From contig NZ_CAAJGL010000156.1 of assembly GCF_900996225.1 (NCBI RefSeq), positions 124,001 through 188,000 of the forward strand: a stretch of DNA of 64,000 nucleotides. The letters are read 5' to 3'. The stretch comes from Paraburkholderia sp. BCC1884 (GTDB lineage Bacteria > Pseudomonadota > Gammaproteobacteria > Burkholderiales > Burkholderiaceae). This document shows, piece by piece, positions 17,570 to 26,854 of this stretch. The translations under genes were made by a program, and so were the position numbers. Under the pieces are notes generated by a model. It was given only the letters and a program-made list of their open reading frames with translations, was not told the origin of the DNA and did not search any database. Position 1 is the stretch's first letter, and every line of letters starts with the position of its first letter.

Positions 17570-18793
17570 ATGACGAAAACTTCTGCACGCTCAAAGGCGA
17601 TCATCGTCGGCGGTTCGCTAGGCGGCCTGTTCGCGGCCAATCTGCTGGTGCGTAACGGTTGGGATGTCGACGTGTTCGAGCGCGTGCCCGACGAACTCGC
17701 CGGCCGCGGCGCCGGCATCGTCACCCACCCCGAGTTGTTCGAGGCAATGGCCGCGGCCGGCATCGACTTCGACGAGTCCATCGGCGTCAAGGTGCAATCG
17801 CGCGTCACGTTCGCACAGAACGGCGCGGTCTTGTCGGAGCGCGAGTTGCCCCAGACGCTCACTGCGTGGGGCAAGATGTATCACGTATTGCGCGCCGCGC
17901 TGCCCGACGTCCACTATCACGCCGGCGGCTCGGTCGTCGCCGTGCAGGACGGCGCCGATCAGGCCACCGTATCGCTCAGCGACGGCACCGTCGTGCAGGC
18001 GGATCTCGTCATCGCGGCGGACGGTTTCAAGTCGGCCATTCGCGAGCAATTCCTCCCTGACGTCAAGCTGCAATACGCGGGTTACGTCGCATGGCGTGGT
18101 CTGGTCGACGAAGCCTCGCTGTCGACGCAAACGCGCGCAGCGCTGTTCGAAAAGTTTGCCTTTTGCCTGCCGCCGCGCGAGCAGATTCTCGGCTATCCGG
18201 TCGCGGGTCAAGGCAACAGCACGACGCCCGGCGAGCGCCGCTACAACTTCGTCTGGTATCGCGCCACCAGCGAAGACACTCAACTGCCGGATCTGCTGAC
18301 CGACGAGTCCGGCAAACGCTGGGTCGGCGGTATTCCGCCCACGCTGATTCGCCAGGACGTGCTCGCCGATATGGAAGACGCCGCCCTCACCCTGCTCGCG
18401 CCGCAATTCAGCGAGGTCGTGACCCGGGCAACCCTGCCGCTCTTTCAGCCGATTTTCGATCTCGAAGTCCCACAGATGGCATTCGGGCGCGTCGCCCTGC
18501 TCGGCGACGCCGCGTTCGTCGCGCGCCCGCATTGCGGCATGGGTGTCACCAAGGCCGCGAGCGACGCCATGGAACTGGTAAAGGCGCTGGGCGCTCACGG
18601 CGACGTCAGGCAAGCGCTGGCGCACTACAGCCGCGTGCGCACCCAGGTCGGCGCGGCCATCGTTCAGCACGCACGCCACCTTGGCGCGTACATGCAGGCG
18701 CAGCTGAAAGACGAAGTCGACCGTGAAATGGCGGAGCGCTATCGCACGCCCGACGCCGTCATGCGCGAGACCGCCGTGCCCGCACGCTTCTAG
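17570..18793 (+). CDS. FAD-dependent aromatic-ring monooxygenase
   Basis: A 407-residue class A flavoprotein hydroxylase. Residues 10-38 form the Rossmann motif (IIVGGSLGGLFAANLL ending in an acidic residue for ribose), a DG-containing segment (VIAADGFKSAIREQ) lies at mid-length, and the GD motif (VALLGDAAFVARPHCGMG) binds the FAD ribityl chain. The overall pattern resembles 2,6-dihydroxypyridine 3-monooxygenase and 6-hydroxynicotinate 3-monooxygenase rather than PHBH. It would hydroxylate an aromatic or N-heteroaromatic substrate with NAD(P)H and O2. It starts 2 bases after the VOC gene with GGAG inside the preceding end. A shorter paralogue lies at 37737. The substrate is unproven. Confidence 0.85.
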   Translation: MTKTSARSKAIIVGGSLGGLFAANLLVRNGWDVDVFERVPDELAGRGAGIVTHPELFEAMAAAGIDFDESIGVKVQSRVTFAQNGAVLSERELPQTLTAWGKMYHVLRAALPDVHYHAGGSVVAVQDGADQATVSLSDGTVVQADLVIAADGFKSAIREQFLPDVKLQYAGYVAWRGLVDEASLSTQTRAALFEKFAFCLPPREQILGYPVAGQGNSTTPGERRYNFVWYRATSEDTQLPDLLTDESGKRWVGGIPPTLIRQDVLADMEDAALTLLAPQFSEVVTRATLPLFQPIFDLEVPQMAFGRVALLGDAAFVARPHCGMGVTKAASDAMELVKALGAHGDVRQALAHYSRVRTQVGAAIVQHARHLGAYMQAQLKDEVDREMAERYRTPDAVMRETAVPARF

Positions 18794-18803
18794 CCATTGG
18801 CAC

Positions 18804-18827
18804 GCAAACGGCGGGTTCGCCGTTTGC
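18804..18827. terminator. Hairpin after the monooxygenase gene
   Basis: GCAAACGGCG (18804-18813) and CGCCGTTTGC (18818-18827) are perfect 10-base arms with a GGTT loop, 10 bases after the monooxygenase stop. No T-run follows, so it may be a partial terminator or an mRNA-stabilising hairpin between the monooxygenase and transporter genes. Confidence 0.5.
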
Positions 18828-18863
18828 AGTGTTACGTTAAAGAACCGACTCGAAGCCGGTTAG

Positions 18864-18870
18864 AAAGGAG
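18864..18870 (+). promoter_or_regulatory. Ribosome-binding site that sets a GTG start
   Basis: AAAGGAG lies 5 bases upstream of the GTG at 18876. This spacing favours GTG as the start of the DUF485 gene over the in-frame ATG at 18903, which has no such site. Confidence 0.6.
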
Positions 18871-18875
18871 ACAAA

Positions 18876-19238
18876 GTGGAACATGGCGCCCCAACCTGCC
18901 TGATGAGCGATCAATACGTCGCCGCCGAGCCGCCGCCAGCGGCGAATCCCCTACTCGATGACGCGCGCTTTATCGCCCTGGTGCGCGCGCGACGCCGGTT
19001 CTCGTGGAGGCTCACGATCCTCATGCTGACCGTGTACTTCGCCTTCATCCTCACCCTCGCATTTGCACCGGCGCTGCTCGGCCGGCCCATCGTCGACGGC
19101 TATCCGGCCACGTGGGGCATTCCGGTCGGCTTCGGCATGTTCGTCTTCACGTTCGTGCTGGTGGCCGTCTATGTCGTGCGTGCCAATACCACGTATGACC
19201 GCGCCGTCCATGAAATCCGGCAAGGAGTCCAGCCATGA
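18876..19238 (+). CDS. DUF485 small membrane protein (ActP partner)
   Basis: A 120-residue protein with two membrane helices (about residues 48-70 and 83-107). Its [19 protein letters not shown] and [17 protein letters not shown] segments are typical of DUF485 (YjcH-like) proteins. These proteins are encoded just before acetate/cation symporters and are thought to assist them. The GTG start is chosen on its ribosome-binding site. The stop overlaps the symporter start in an ATGA, so the two are translationally coupled, which supports a joint role in solute uptake. Confidence 0.85.
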   Translation: MEHGAPTCLMSDQYVAAEPPPAANPLLDDARFIALVRARRRFSWRLTILMLTVYFAFILTLAFAPALLGRPIVDGYPATWGIPVGFGMFVFTFVLVAVYVVRANTTYDRAVHEIRQGVQP

Positions 19239-20911
19239 ACACCCCCTTCCGGCTACGCCTCGCGCGGCTCGGCGCCTCGATGTGCGGCGCACTCACGGCG
19301 TTGCCCGCCGTCGCGGCTCAAAGCGCGACGGCAACGGCAACGGCAACGACAGCGCACGCGCATAACCCGATCGCCATCGGCATGTTCCTGCTGTTCGTCG
19401 CGTCGACGCTGTTCATCACGCGCTGGGCGGCTAAAAAGAACCACAGCGTGTCGGACCACTACGCGGCGGGCGGCAAGATCACCGCGTTCCAGAACGGCTG
19501 GGCGATCGCCGGCGACTATATGTCCGCCGCTTCGCTGCTGGGTATTTCCGCGCTGGTCTTCACGAGCGGTTATGACGGTCTGATCTACTCGATCGGTTTT
19601 CTCGCCAGTTGGCCGATCATCCTGTTCCTGATCGCCGAACCGCTGCGCAATCTCGGCCGCTACACGCTCGCGGACGTCGTCTCTTACCGCCTGCAGCAAC
19701 GGCCGATTCGCGGCTTTGCAGCGTCCAGTTCGATCGTGATCGTGCTGCTTTACCTCGTCTCGCAGATGGTCGGCGCGGGCAAGCTGGTCGAATTGCTGTT
19801 CGGCTTCAACTACACGATCGCGGTCGTACTGGTGGGCGTGCTGATGGTGGTCTACGTCTTCTTCGGCGGCATGCTGGCCACTACGTGGATTCAGATCATC
19901 AAGGCGGCGTTGCTGCTCGCGGGGGCGGCGTTCATGGCTTTCATGGTGCTCAGTCGCTTCGGCTTCAGTCTGAATGCGCTGTTCGCGCAAGCCATCGTCG
20001 CGCATCCCAAACATGCGGCAATCATGAGTCCGGGCGGCCTCGTGTCGGATCCGATTTCGGCCGTCTCGCTGGGTCTCGCGCTGATCTTCGGCACGGCCGG
20101 CTTGCCGCACATCCTGATGCGATTTTTCACCGTGCGCGATGCAAAGGCCGCTAGAAAAAGCATTCTGTACGCAACCGGCATCGTCGGCATCGGCTACGCG
20201 CTGATCATCATCATCGGCTTCGGCACGATCGCGCTGGTAGCGACGGACCCGCAGTATCACAGTGCCTCGGGCGCGGTGCTCGGCGGCGTGAACATGGTAG
20301 CGATCCACCTCGCGCATGCAGTGGGCGGCAATGTGTTCCTCGGCTTTATCTGCGCGGTGGCCTTCTCGACCATTCTCGCCGTCGTGGCGGGCCTGACGCT
20401 CGCGGGTTCGTCGGCGGTCTCGCACGATCTCTATGCCAACGTGATCCGCCGTGGCACGGCCACCGACCGCGAAGAAATGCAGGTCTCGCGCATCACCACG
20501 CTCGTACTCGGCGTGCTTGCGATTCTGCTCGGCATCGCCTTCGAAAAGCAGAACATCGCTTTCATCGTGAGCCTGACGTTCTCGATCGCGGCCAGCTCCA
20601 ACTTCCCGGTGCTGCTGCTGTCGATTTACTGGCGAGGCCTCACCACCCGGGGCGCGGTGGTCGGCGGCTCGCTCGGACTGATCTCGGCGGTCACCCTGAC
20701 CATTCTTAGCCCGACGGTCTGGGTTCAGGTGCTGGGCCACGCGCACGCGATCTACCCGTACGAATATCCCGCACTGTTCTCGATGATCGTGGCCTTCGCC
20801 GGCGTGATGGTGTTCTCCGTCACCGACACGTCCGAGCGAGGCCAACGCGAACGCGCCCTGTACGGCAACCAGCTCGTGGACTGCGAACTCGGCATGGTGA
20901 AGCAGGGATAA
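19235..20911 (+). CDS. ActP-like sodium:solute symporter
   Basis: A 558-residue SSS-family transporter with about thirteen membrane helices and an additional signal-like N-terminal segment, as in ActP. Family features include [25 protein letters not shown] and, later, [15 protein letters not shown] with the Asp/Arg pair, and [18 protein letters not shown]. ActP-type proteins import acetate or other short carboxylates with Na+ or H+. Here the gene is coupled to DUF485 and lies between a ring monooxygenase and an amidohydrolase, so it may carry the substrate of this catabolic block rather than acetate. It begins within the preceding stop codon (ATGA). Confidence 0.88.
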   Translation: MNTPFRLRLARLGASMCGALTALPAVAAQSATATATATTAHAHNPIAIGMFLLFVASTLFITRWAAKKNHSVSDHYAAGGKITAFQNGWAIAGDYMSAASLLGISALVFTSGYDGLIYSIGFLASWPIILFLIAEPLRNLGRYTLADVVSYRLQQRPIRGFAASSSIVIVLLYLVSQMVGAGKLVELLFGFNYTIAVVLVGVLMVVYVFFGGMLATTWIQIIKAALLLAGAAFMAFMVLSRFGFSLNALFAQAIVAHPKHAAIMSPGGLVSDPISAVSLGLALIFGTAGLPHILMRFFTVRDAKAARKSILYATGIVGIGYALIIIIGFGTIALVATDPQYHSASGAVLGGVNMVAIHLAHAVGGNVFLGFICAVAFSTILAVVAGLTLAGSSAVSHDLYANVIRRGTATDREEMQVSRITTLVLGVLAILLGIAFEKQNIAFIVSLTFSIAASSNFPVLLLSIYWRGLTTRGAVVGGSLGLISAVTLTILSPTVWVQVLGHAHAIYPYEYPALFSMIVAFAGVMVFSVTDTSERGQRERALYGNQLVDCELGMVKQG

Positions 20912-20948
20912 GTGCATTACACCAGGAATTAATTACGGAGACAGACTC

Positions 20949-22079
20949 ATGGATTGCACGTGTTGTGTTTCGCCCAAACGCCGCCGCCTGCTCGGCACAA
21001 TGGCTGCGCTGGCAGGGGGTCTTGCATCGAGCGCGGCGAGTGCGGCGGATAGCTCGGCTGCTGCAACACCCGCTGCCGCAGCCGGCAGTGCCGGCAAAAC
21101 CCGCTCGATCGACATTCACGCTCATTACTACCCCGAGAGCTATTGCGATCTGGTCGGCAGTGAAGGCCAGAAGTTCGGCGGAAAATTTACCTGCGACGCC
21201 AGCAGCTTCAGCTTCCAGACGCCGGCAGGCGGCCTCGGCCCGCTGCCGCTGAAGTTCATCAACATCGACGAGCGGCTCGCCGATATGGACGCCTCCGGGG
21301 TCGACATGCAAGCGCTCTCGCTGAGCGTGCCGATGGCCTATTGGGCCGACCGCGCCTTCAATGCGAAGCTCGCGACGACGTGGAATGCCTCGGCGTCCAA
21401 AGTGCATCTGCAGTACCCCACACGCTTCGTCGTATTGGCGACGCTGCCAATGCTCAACCCACACGACGCCATCGAGGAACTCGAACGCGCGGCGGAGTTG
21501 CCGGGTGTGCGCGGCGTCTACATGGGCACCAATATCAACAATCGCGATCTGGACGACCCGCTGTTCGAACCGACGTTCGCGCGCATCGAACAACTCGGTT
21601 TGCCGGTGTTCCTGCATCCGCAACAGACGGTGGGAGGCGCGCGGCTGAACGACTTCTACCTGAGCAATCTGCTGGGCAATCCGTTCGACACGGCGATCGC
21701 GGGTTCGCATCTGATTCTGGGCGGCGTGATGGATCGCCATCCGGCGCTCAGCGTGACCTTGCCGCACGCGGGCGGCGCCTTGCCGATTCTCATGGGACGC
21801 ATCGACGCGGGTTGGAACGTGCGGCCTGAAACCCGCCGGCTCGCGCAGAAACCGAGTAGTTATCTGCGCCGCTTCAACTACGACACCGTTTCGCATTCCG
21901 GCCCGGTGCTGGACTTCCTGATCCAGAACGTCGGCGTCGACCGGCTCGTGCTCGGCAGCGACTACTGTTTCGACATGGGCTACGAGCAACCGGTTACCTT
22001 CCTCGACCGCCTCGCCCTCCCCGCCGACCAGAAGAGCATGGTGCTGGGCGGCAATGCCGCAAAACTGCTGAAGATCTGA
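20949..22079 (+). CDS. Tat-exported amidohydrolase/decarboxylase of the ACMSD family
   Basis: A 376-residue metal-dependent amidohydrolase-fold protein. Metal ligands are visible: H57 and H59 in DIHAHYYP, H223 in VFLHPQQ, H273 in LPHAGG and D338 in LGSDYCFD. This pattern fits the ACMSD/gamma-resorcylate decarboxylase/OMP-type branch of the superfamily. The N-terminus (PKRRRLLGTMAALAGGLASS) looks like a twin-arginine signal, suggesting an exported or membrane-anchored enzyme, which is unusual for that branch. It follows the symporter by 37 bases with GGAG upstream and likely belongs to the same operon. It may decarboxylate or hydrolyse an aromatic intermediate; the exact reaction is unknown. 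Confidence 0.8.
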   Translation: MDCTCCVSPKRRRLLGTMAALAGGLASSAASAADSSAAATPAAAAGSAGKTRSIDIHAHYYPESYCDLVGSEGQKFGGKFTCDASSFSFQTPAGGLGPLPLKFINIDERLADMDASGVDMQALSLSVPMAYWADRAFNAKLATTWNASASKVHLQYPTRFVVLATLPMLNPHDAIEELERAAELPGVRGVYMGTNINNRDLDDPLFEPTFARIEQLGLPVFLHPQQTVGGARLNDFYLSNLLGNPFDTAIAGSHLILGGVMDRHPALSVTLPHAGGALPILMGRIDAGWNVRPETRRLAQKPSSYLRRFNYDTVSHSGPVLDFLIQNVGVDRLVLGSDYCFDMGYEQPVTFLDRLALPADQKSMVLGGNAAKLLKI

Positions 22080-22399
22080 CGTGAATCGCCGTGCGCCGCG
22101 CTGGACGGCATTGCGCTCATCGACATCACCTGAATGAAGATTGGGGAATGCTTCGACGCAAACCACAGTGAATATGTCGCAACCGTTCGGCCTCGGCTAT
22201 CCGTAAAGACAGGTCGTACGGCACTACTTGCCGTCGTCTTGCTGCGCACGAACCTATACTTCCGGATTAGATTCCTGAATGCTTTGATAGCCTCGGCACC
22301 CGTATGTAGGGATAGCGGCCGGCTGCCGTAGATCGTATTGTTCTCTCAACGGGCAGACGTGATGCCCCTGCTCAACCGGATCGAGAGGTCAAAGCGACT
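22080..22399. other. Intergenic region before the LysR gene
   Basis: 320 bases with no convincing ORF of either strand, no strong hairpin and no clear palindrome. It is less GC-rich than its surroundings around 22130-22300 and presumably carries the promoter of the LysR gene. Confidence 0.5.
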
Positions 22400-23389
22400 A
22401 TGGACAAAATCTTCAGCATGCGCGTGTTCTCGCGGGTCGCGGAGACCGGCAATTTCAGTGCGGTGGCCAAATACATGGACTGCAGCGCCGGCAATATTTC
22501 GCGCGCCGTGGTGTCGCTCGAAGCGCACCTTCACACGCGGCTTCTGCAGCGCACCACGCGCAGCGTGTCGCTGACCGAATGCGGCGAACGTTACTATCAT
22601 CGCTGCAAGCAGATCCTCGCGGAGCTCGACGCGGCCGACGCCGAAGCCAGCAATGCCCATACGCTGCCACGCGGCCGGCTGCGGGTGCATGCCGTGCCCG
22701 ACATCGGACTGAAGCAGCTGACCTCCACGATCGTCGAATATCGCGAGGCGTTTCCGGCTGTCTCGGTGGACCTGAAACTACTGCCGCGCATGCCCAATCT
22801 GGTTGAAGACGAGTTCGACGTGTCGATCGTCTCGGCCTCGTCGTTGCCGGACTCGCGCAATGTCAGCAAGCTGATTGGACGGTGCGAGCGCATTCTCGTG
22901 GCCGCGCCGGACTATCTCGCGCGCCATCCCATCGTGGCCGTGAGCGATCTGTCGAATCACGCGCTGATGCAGGTCAACTCGTCATTCGATCCGCCGTCCG
23001 AGTGGCCCGAGGGGGCATCCGGCGAGGTCGACGGCGGCACTGGGCTGGCCGGGCATTTCGTCGTCAACAATATGCAGGCGCTCAGGGTTGCACTGCTGGA
23101 AGGCGCGGGTGTGGGCGCGGTGCCGACCTATTCGGTGATCGACGATATCCGGGCCGGCAGACTGGTTCAGTTATTTCCCGACTACCCGCTGCAAAACACC
23201 AACGTGTTCGTCGTCTATCCGTCGCGCCAGTATGTCGATGCGAAACTCAAAACCTTCGTCGATTTCCTGACCACCTCGTTACGCCAGAAACTCGATTTGC
23301 GCATCGCGAGCTTCACGCCGGGGCGCCTCGCGCAAAGCCTCGCTCAAAGCAGCTTTGCTGCTTCGCGCAGCCTCGTGGACGCCAATTGA
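22400..23389 (+). CDS. LysR-family transcriptional regulator
   Basis: A 329-residue LysR protein. The winged helix-turn-helix occupies residues 1-60 (MDKIFSMRVFSRVAETGNFS... ending LLQRTTRSVSLTECGERYY), and the effector domain follows from about residue 90. The ATG at 22400 is preceded by GAGAGGTC. It lies 320 bases downstream of the amidohydrolase gene in the same orientation, at the end of the catabolic block. It may regulate that block, though LysR genes often sit divergent to their targets. The C-terminal tail beyond residue 300 is longer than usual. Confidence 0.87.
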   Translation: MDKIFSMRVFSRVAETGNFSAVAKYMDCSAGNISRAVVSLEAHLHTRLLQRTTRSVSLTECGERYYHRCKQILAELDAADAEASNAHTLPRGRLRVHAVPDIGLKQLTSTIVEYREAFPAVSVDLKLLPRMPNLVEDEFDVSIVSASSLPDSRNVSKLIGRCERILVAAPDYLARHPIVAVSDLSNHALMQVNSSFDPPSEWPEGASGEVDGGTGLAGHFVVNNMQALRVALLEGAGVGAVPTYSVIDDIRAGRLVQLFPDYPLQNTNVFVVYPSRQYVDAKLKTFVDFLTTSLRQKLDLRIASFTPGRLAQSLAQSSFAASRSLVDAN

Positions 23390-23566
23390 TCGCCCGCCAC
23401 GAGGCGCGGTAAATTTTTCTTCAAAACTTCGTACTAACGTGCAAGACGTGTGTTTTCACGCGCGTTATTTTGAGGCGTGCCATAGCCCGCGCGCACTCGC
23501 CTGGTCGGTTCGGGCGCCCGGTCGCAATTCCGCTTTCCGGCCACTGCTTCGGAACCTGACGACGTC

Positions 23567-25027
23567 ATGATCGAACTCGGCAGCTTTCAAATCGATCGAA
23601 GCATGCGCGCGTTGCGGCGCAACGGCAGACTCGTGCCGCTCGGCTCACGCGCCTTCGACATCCTCGCCGCGATCGCGACAGCCGACGGCCGCCTCGTGAC
23701 GAAAGAAGCGCTGTTCAAGGCCGTCTGGCCCCACACCGTGGTCGACGAGAACAGTCTTCATGTCGCGCTCTCCGCACTGCGAAAAATTCTCGGCCCGGAG
23801 CGGGACCTGATCGTCAACGTGCCCGGTCTGGGCTACCGGTTGCGCAAACGGGCACCCGCTGCGCGCGGCGCAGAAGCCGCTGGCCGCGCCATCGACGCGA
23901 ACTGCCTTGCGCCGCCCAGATGCGGCCTGCTGGGGCGCGCGGCGCAGGTGCAATCGATCCGCGCGATGCTCCCGCGCACCCACGTGCTGACGCTCGTCGG
24001 CGCGGGCGGCATCGGCAAAACGAGTCTGGCGATCGAAGCGGCGCGCCATGCCGCAGCGGATTTCACCGAGCCGGTCTGCTTCGTCGAACTGGCCGCACTG
24101 ACCACGCGGGACTGCGTACTCGACGCGATCGTCGCGAGCCTGGGACTGCCCATCGGCGGACCGCCATTCGACGTGGGGCACGTCGCAGCGGCGCTCGGCG
24201 GCAAGCGTCGGCTGCTGGTGCTCGACAACGCCGAGCATGTGATCGGCGACGTGGCGCACACCGTCGACGCACTACTCGCGTACGACGATACGTTGCGCGT
24301 ACTCGTGACGAGCCGGGAGCCGCTGCGGATCCGGGTGGAGACCGTGCTCCGGGTCGATCCACTGGACCTCCCGCCACCGCACTCCACCGACGCACAGATT
24401 CTGCAAAGTTCAGCGGTCGATCTGTTCCTGCTGCGCGCCAGTACGCTACAGGCAGCGGTGAGCATGGACAGCGCCACCATCCAGCTCGCCGGCGAGATTT
24501 GCCGGCGCCTGGACGGCATTCCGCTCGCGATCGAACTGGCGGCGGCTCGCGTCTTCGCACTGGGTGTAGACGGCGTGCATCGGCTCCTCGACGATCGTAT
24601 GGCGATGCTGGGCGGCGGCTACCGTAATGCCTTGCCGCGTCATTGGACGCTGCGGGCGACCTTCGACTGGAGCTTCGCGATACTCGACATGCCGAGCCAG
24701 CTTATTTTCCGCCGGCTCGCTGTGTTTAGCGGCAGCTTCAGCTTCGAGGCGCTGTGCGCGGTCGTGTGCGACGAAACCTACAGCGTGATGGACGCGATCA
24801 ACGGTGTCACCGAACTGGTGGCGAAATCGCTGGTCTCGGTCGAGCTCGTGGGATCGGTGGCGCGCTATCGCCTGTCGGAATCGGCTCGCGCCTACGCGAT
24901 GGAAAAGCTGTGCACCGAGGGCGAGCACCAGCAGATAGCCTCACGCCACGAGTGCTATCTCTCGAGCCTCGATCCGCGCGGCACGAACGACGAACTGGAG
25001 CGTGATCTGCATAGCGTCACCGGGTAA
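23567..25027 (+). CDS. Short winged-helix/STAND ATPase regulator without TPR region
   Basis: A 486-residue paralogue of the 980-residue regulator at 12976. Residues 1-95 form an OmpR-type winged helix ending VPGLGYRLRKR. The ATPase follows, with Walker A GAGGIGKT at 145-152, LLVLDNAEHV as a Walker B-like segment, TSREPLR, and [16 protein letters not shown]. Unlike the longer protein it stops about 100 residues after the ATPase, with no TPR-like half, so its signal input must differ or be lost. The stop is followed by a convergent hydrolase gene. Whether it is a natural short form or an old truncation cannot be told from sequence alone. Confidence 0.82.
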   Translation: MIELGSFQIDRSMRALRRNGRLVPLGSRAFDILAAIATADGRLVTKEALFKAVWPHTVVDENSLHVALSALRKILGPERDLIVNVPGLGYRLRKRAPAARGAEAAGRAIDANCLAPPRCGLLGRAAQVQSIRAMLPRTHVLTLVGAGGIGKTSLAIEAARHAAADFTEPVCFVELAALTTRDCVLDAIVASLGLPIGGPPFDVGHVAAALGGKRRLLVLDNAEHVIGDVAHTVDALLAYDDTLRVLVTSREPLRIRVETVLRVDPLDLPPPHSTDAQILQSSAVDLFLLRASTLQAAVSMDSATIQLAGEICRRLDGIPLAIELAAARVFALGVDGVHRLLDDRMAMLGGGYRNALPRHWTLRATFDWSFAILDMPSQLIFRRLAVFSGSFSFEALCAVVCDETYSVMDAINGVTELVAKSLVSVELVGSVARYRLSESARAYAMEKLCTEGEHQQIASRHECYLSSLDPRGTNDELERDLHSVTG

Positions 25028-25113
25028 TTCCTCCGTCATGCGCAACGCCGCCCGCATCCCCCCGAATGAGGTGACGGGGCGGCGCCGATCGGGCAGATCG
25101 AGCCGCAGCCGGA

Positions 25114-25935
25114 TTACGACTGAAGGAACTCGAGCAGATCCGCGTTCACCTTGTCGGCATGCGTGGTGCACATACCGTGCGGCGCGCCTTCGTAGATCTT
25201 GAGCTTCGCGTTCGGCATGATCTTCGAGGACAGCATGCCGGAGTCTTCCAAAGGCACGATCTGGTCAGCGTTGCCCTGCAGAACCAGCGCCGGTACCGTG
25301 ACCTTCTTCAGGTCTTCGGTGAAGTCGGTTTCCGAGAAGGCCTTGACGCAGTCGTATAGCCCTTTGATCGAGCCTTGCATGCCGAGAAACCAGAACCAGT
25401 CGATCGTGCCTTGCGAGACTTTTGCGTCCGGTCGATTGAAGCCGAAGAACGGCACCGCCAAGTCCTTGAAAAACTGCGAACGGTTGTTCTTCACGCCGTC
25501 GCGAATGCCGTCGAACACGGATAGCGGCAGGCCGCCCGGATTAGCGTCGCTTTTCACCATGACCGGCGGCACGGCCGAGATCAACACCGCCCTGGCAACC
25601 CGCTTCGTGCCGTGGCGGGCAATGTAGCGGGCCACTTCGCCGCCACCCGTGGAGTGCCCGACCATCACGACATTGTTGAGATCGAGCGATTCGATCAGTT
25701 CGGCCAGATCGTCGGCATACGTGTCCATGTCATTGCCGCCCCAGGTCTGCGCCGAACGACCGTGGCCACGGCGATCATGGGCGATCACACGGTAGCCGCG
25801 CTCAGCGAGGAACATCATCTGCGAATCCCATGCGTCCGCGTCGAGGGGCCAGCCGTGCGAGAACGTAATCGGTTGGCCCGTGCCCCAATCCTTGTAATAG
25901 AGTTCGGTGCCGTCCTGGGTCGTGAAATATGCCAT
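25114..25935 (-). CDS. Alpha/beta hydrolase (non-heme chloroperoxidase type)
   Basis: A 273-residue alpha/beta-hydrolase of the cofactor-free haloperoxidase/arylesterase group. The catalytic triad is visible: S95 in the nucleophile elbow GHSTGGG, D224 in NADQIVP and H253 in GAPHGM. The oxyanion region [11 protein letters not shown] and HDRRGHGRS are also typical. Members hydrolyse esters or lactones and can form peracids from acetate and peroxide. It is preceded by GGAG-like sequence (AAGGAGTAAGAGC) before the ATG at 25935. It is transcribed alone, convergent with the short ATPase regulator. No signal peptide is seen, so it is cytoplasmic. Confidence 0.9.
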   Translation of the reverse strand: MAYFTTQDGTELYYKDWGTGQPITFSHGWPLDADAWDSQMMFLAERGYRVIAHDRRGHGRSAQTWGGNDMDTYADDLAELIESLDLNNVVMVGHSTGGGEVARYIARHGTKRVARAVLISAVPPVMVKSDANPGGLPLSVFDGIRDGVKNNRSQFFKDLAVPFFGFNRPDAKVSQGTIDWFWFLGMQGSIKGLYDCVKAFSETDFTEDLKKVTVPALVLQGNADQIVPLEDSGMLSSKIMPNAKLKIYEGAPHGMCTTHADKVNADLLEFLQS

Positions 25936-26265
25936 TGCTCTTACTCCTTGAGAGGTGGTTCGCCAACTGACACCGTTGTGTCATGCGTGCAGCGAGTATT
26001 GGCCAGCGCTTCCCGCAGTCCTTTTCCGATTGCCCGGACTTGTCCGATCTGCACGCTCACCGCCGCTCGAATTTCGCCATGATCCGGACACTCGCGCTCG
26101 TCGTGCGATTCGGAAATACCGCTCACGTGGCCTTTGCGACACTCGATACGGGCGAACGCGAATTGCGCTCTATCGACCGGCTGGCACGCGCGGCGGCACT
26201 CCCGCCTGTCGCCGTGCCGGACCGCATGCAACCAGGCATCGTAATGACCACCCATGAGGCGAGCT
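25936..26265. other. Intergenic region between hydrolase and stress-protein genes
   Basis: 330 bases between divergently transcribed genes. ORFs of about 100 codons exist on both strands but overlap each other, lack family features and ribosome-binding sites, and are treated as chance. Promoters for both flanking genes should lie here. Confidence 0.5.
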
Positions 26266-26787
26266 ATGAATCAGGACAGCACTGTTGTTTCAACCTTCAC
26301 GAGCCACTCGGCCGCTGACGAGGCCATCAAGGAACTCAGCCGGAACGGCTTCGATATGACCCGGCTCTCGGTAGTCGGCAAGGGCTATCACTCCGAAGAG
26401 CACGCGGTCGGTTTCTACACCGTGGGCGACCGCATCCGATCGTGGGGCGCGACAGGCGCGTTCTGGGGCGGCATCTGGGGTCTGCTGCTAGCGCCGGCCG
26501 TTTTCCTCGTGCCGGGTCTGGGGCTCGTCGGCCTCGCCGGACCGGTCGTGGCGGCGGTGATCTCCGCGCTCGAAGGTGCCGTGATCGGCGGCGGCGTGAC
26601 CGCGCTCGGCGCCGCGCTAGCGCAACTCGGCGTGCCGCAGGACGACGCCGTCAAGTATGAAACCGCGATCAAGGCGAATGGCTTTCTGCTGATCGTTCAG
26701 GGCACGCCGGAAGAAGTGGCACAGGCCCGCAGCATCCTCGATCGCATGGCCACCCCCGCTGAAGCGGGTAGCGCGCCGGTGGCCTGA
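26266..26787 (+). CDS. General stress protein 17M-like membrane protein
   Basis: A 173-residue protein. Residues 1-40 (VVSTFTSHSAADEAIKELSR and GFDMTRLSVVGKG) are the N-terminal module found in general stress protein 17M-like proteins. A Gly/Ala/Val-rich stretch at about 55-115 looks like one or two membrane hairpins. The end (KANGFLLIVQGTPEEVAQA) is a second small alpha/beta unit. Such proteins are commonly linked to stress responses, but their biochemical role is unknown. The ATG at 26266 is preferred over 26254 because GAGGCGAG lies upstream at suitable spacing. Confidence 0.75.
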   Translation: MNQDSTVVSTFTSHSAADEAIKELSRNGFDMTRLSVVGKGYHSEEHAVGFYTVGDRIRSWGATGAFWGGIWGLLLAPAVFLVPGLGLVGLAGPVVAAVISALEGAVIGGGVTALGAALAQLGVPQDDAVKYETAIKANGFLLIVQGTPEEVAQARSILDRMATPAEAGSAPVA

Positions 26788-26854
26788 GCGTGCGGCTTTT
26801 GATCCCGTCCGATTCCGTTTGATTCAGGCGACCTCTGTGCGGCCCGACGACCGT

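Noticed and set aside
19253-20917. A 554-codon minus-strand ORF opposite the ActP-like gene
   Set aside because: The product is a highly charged His/Arg/Asp-rich antisense translation. The plus strand encodes a typical symporter coupled to DUF485.
20820-22166. A 448-codon minus-strand ORF opposite the amidohydrolase gene
   Set aside because: It spans the ends of two real genes, lacks family features and has antisense-like composition.
25941-26318. Overlapping ORFs of 104 and 111 codons on opposite strands between the hydrolase and stress-protein genes
   Set aside because: They overlap each other and a real gene, have no ribosome-binding site and no family pattern, so the gap was left as regulatory DNA.
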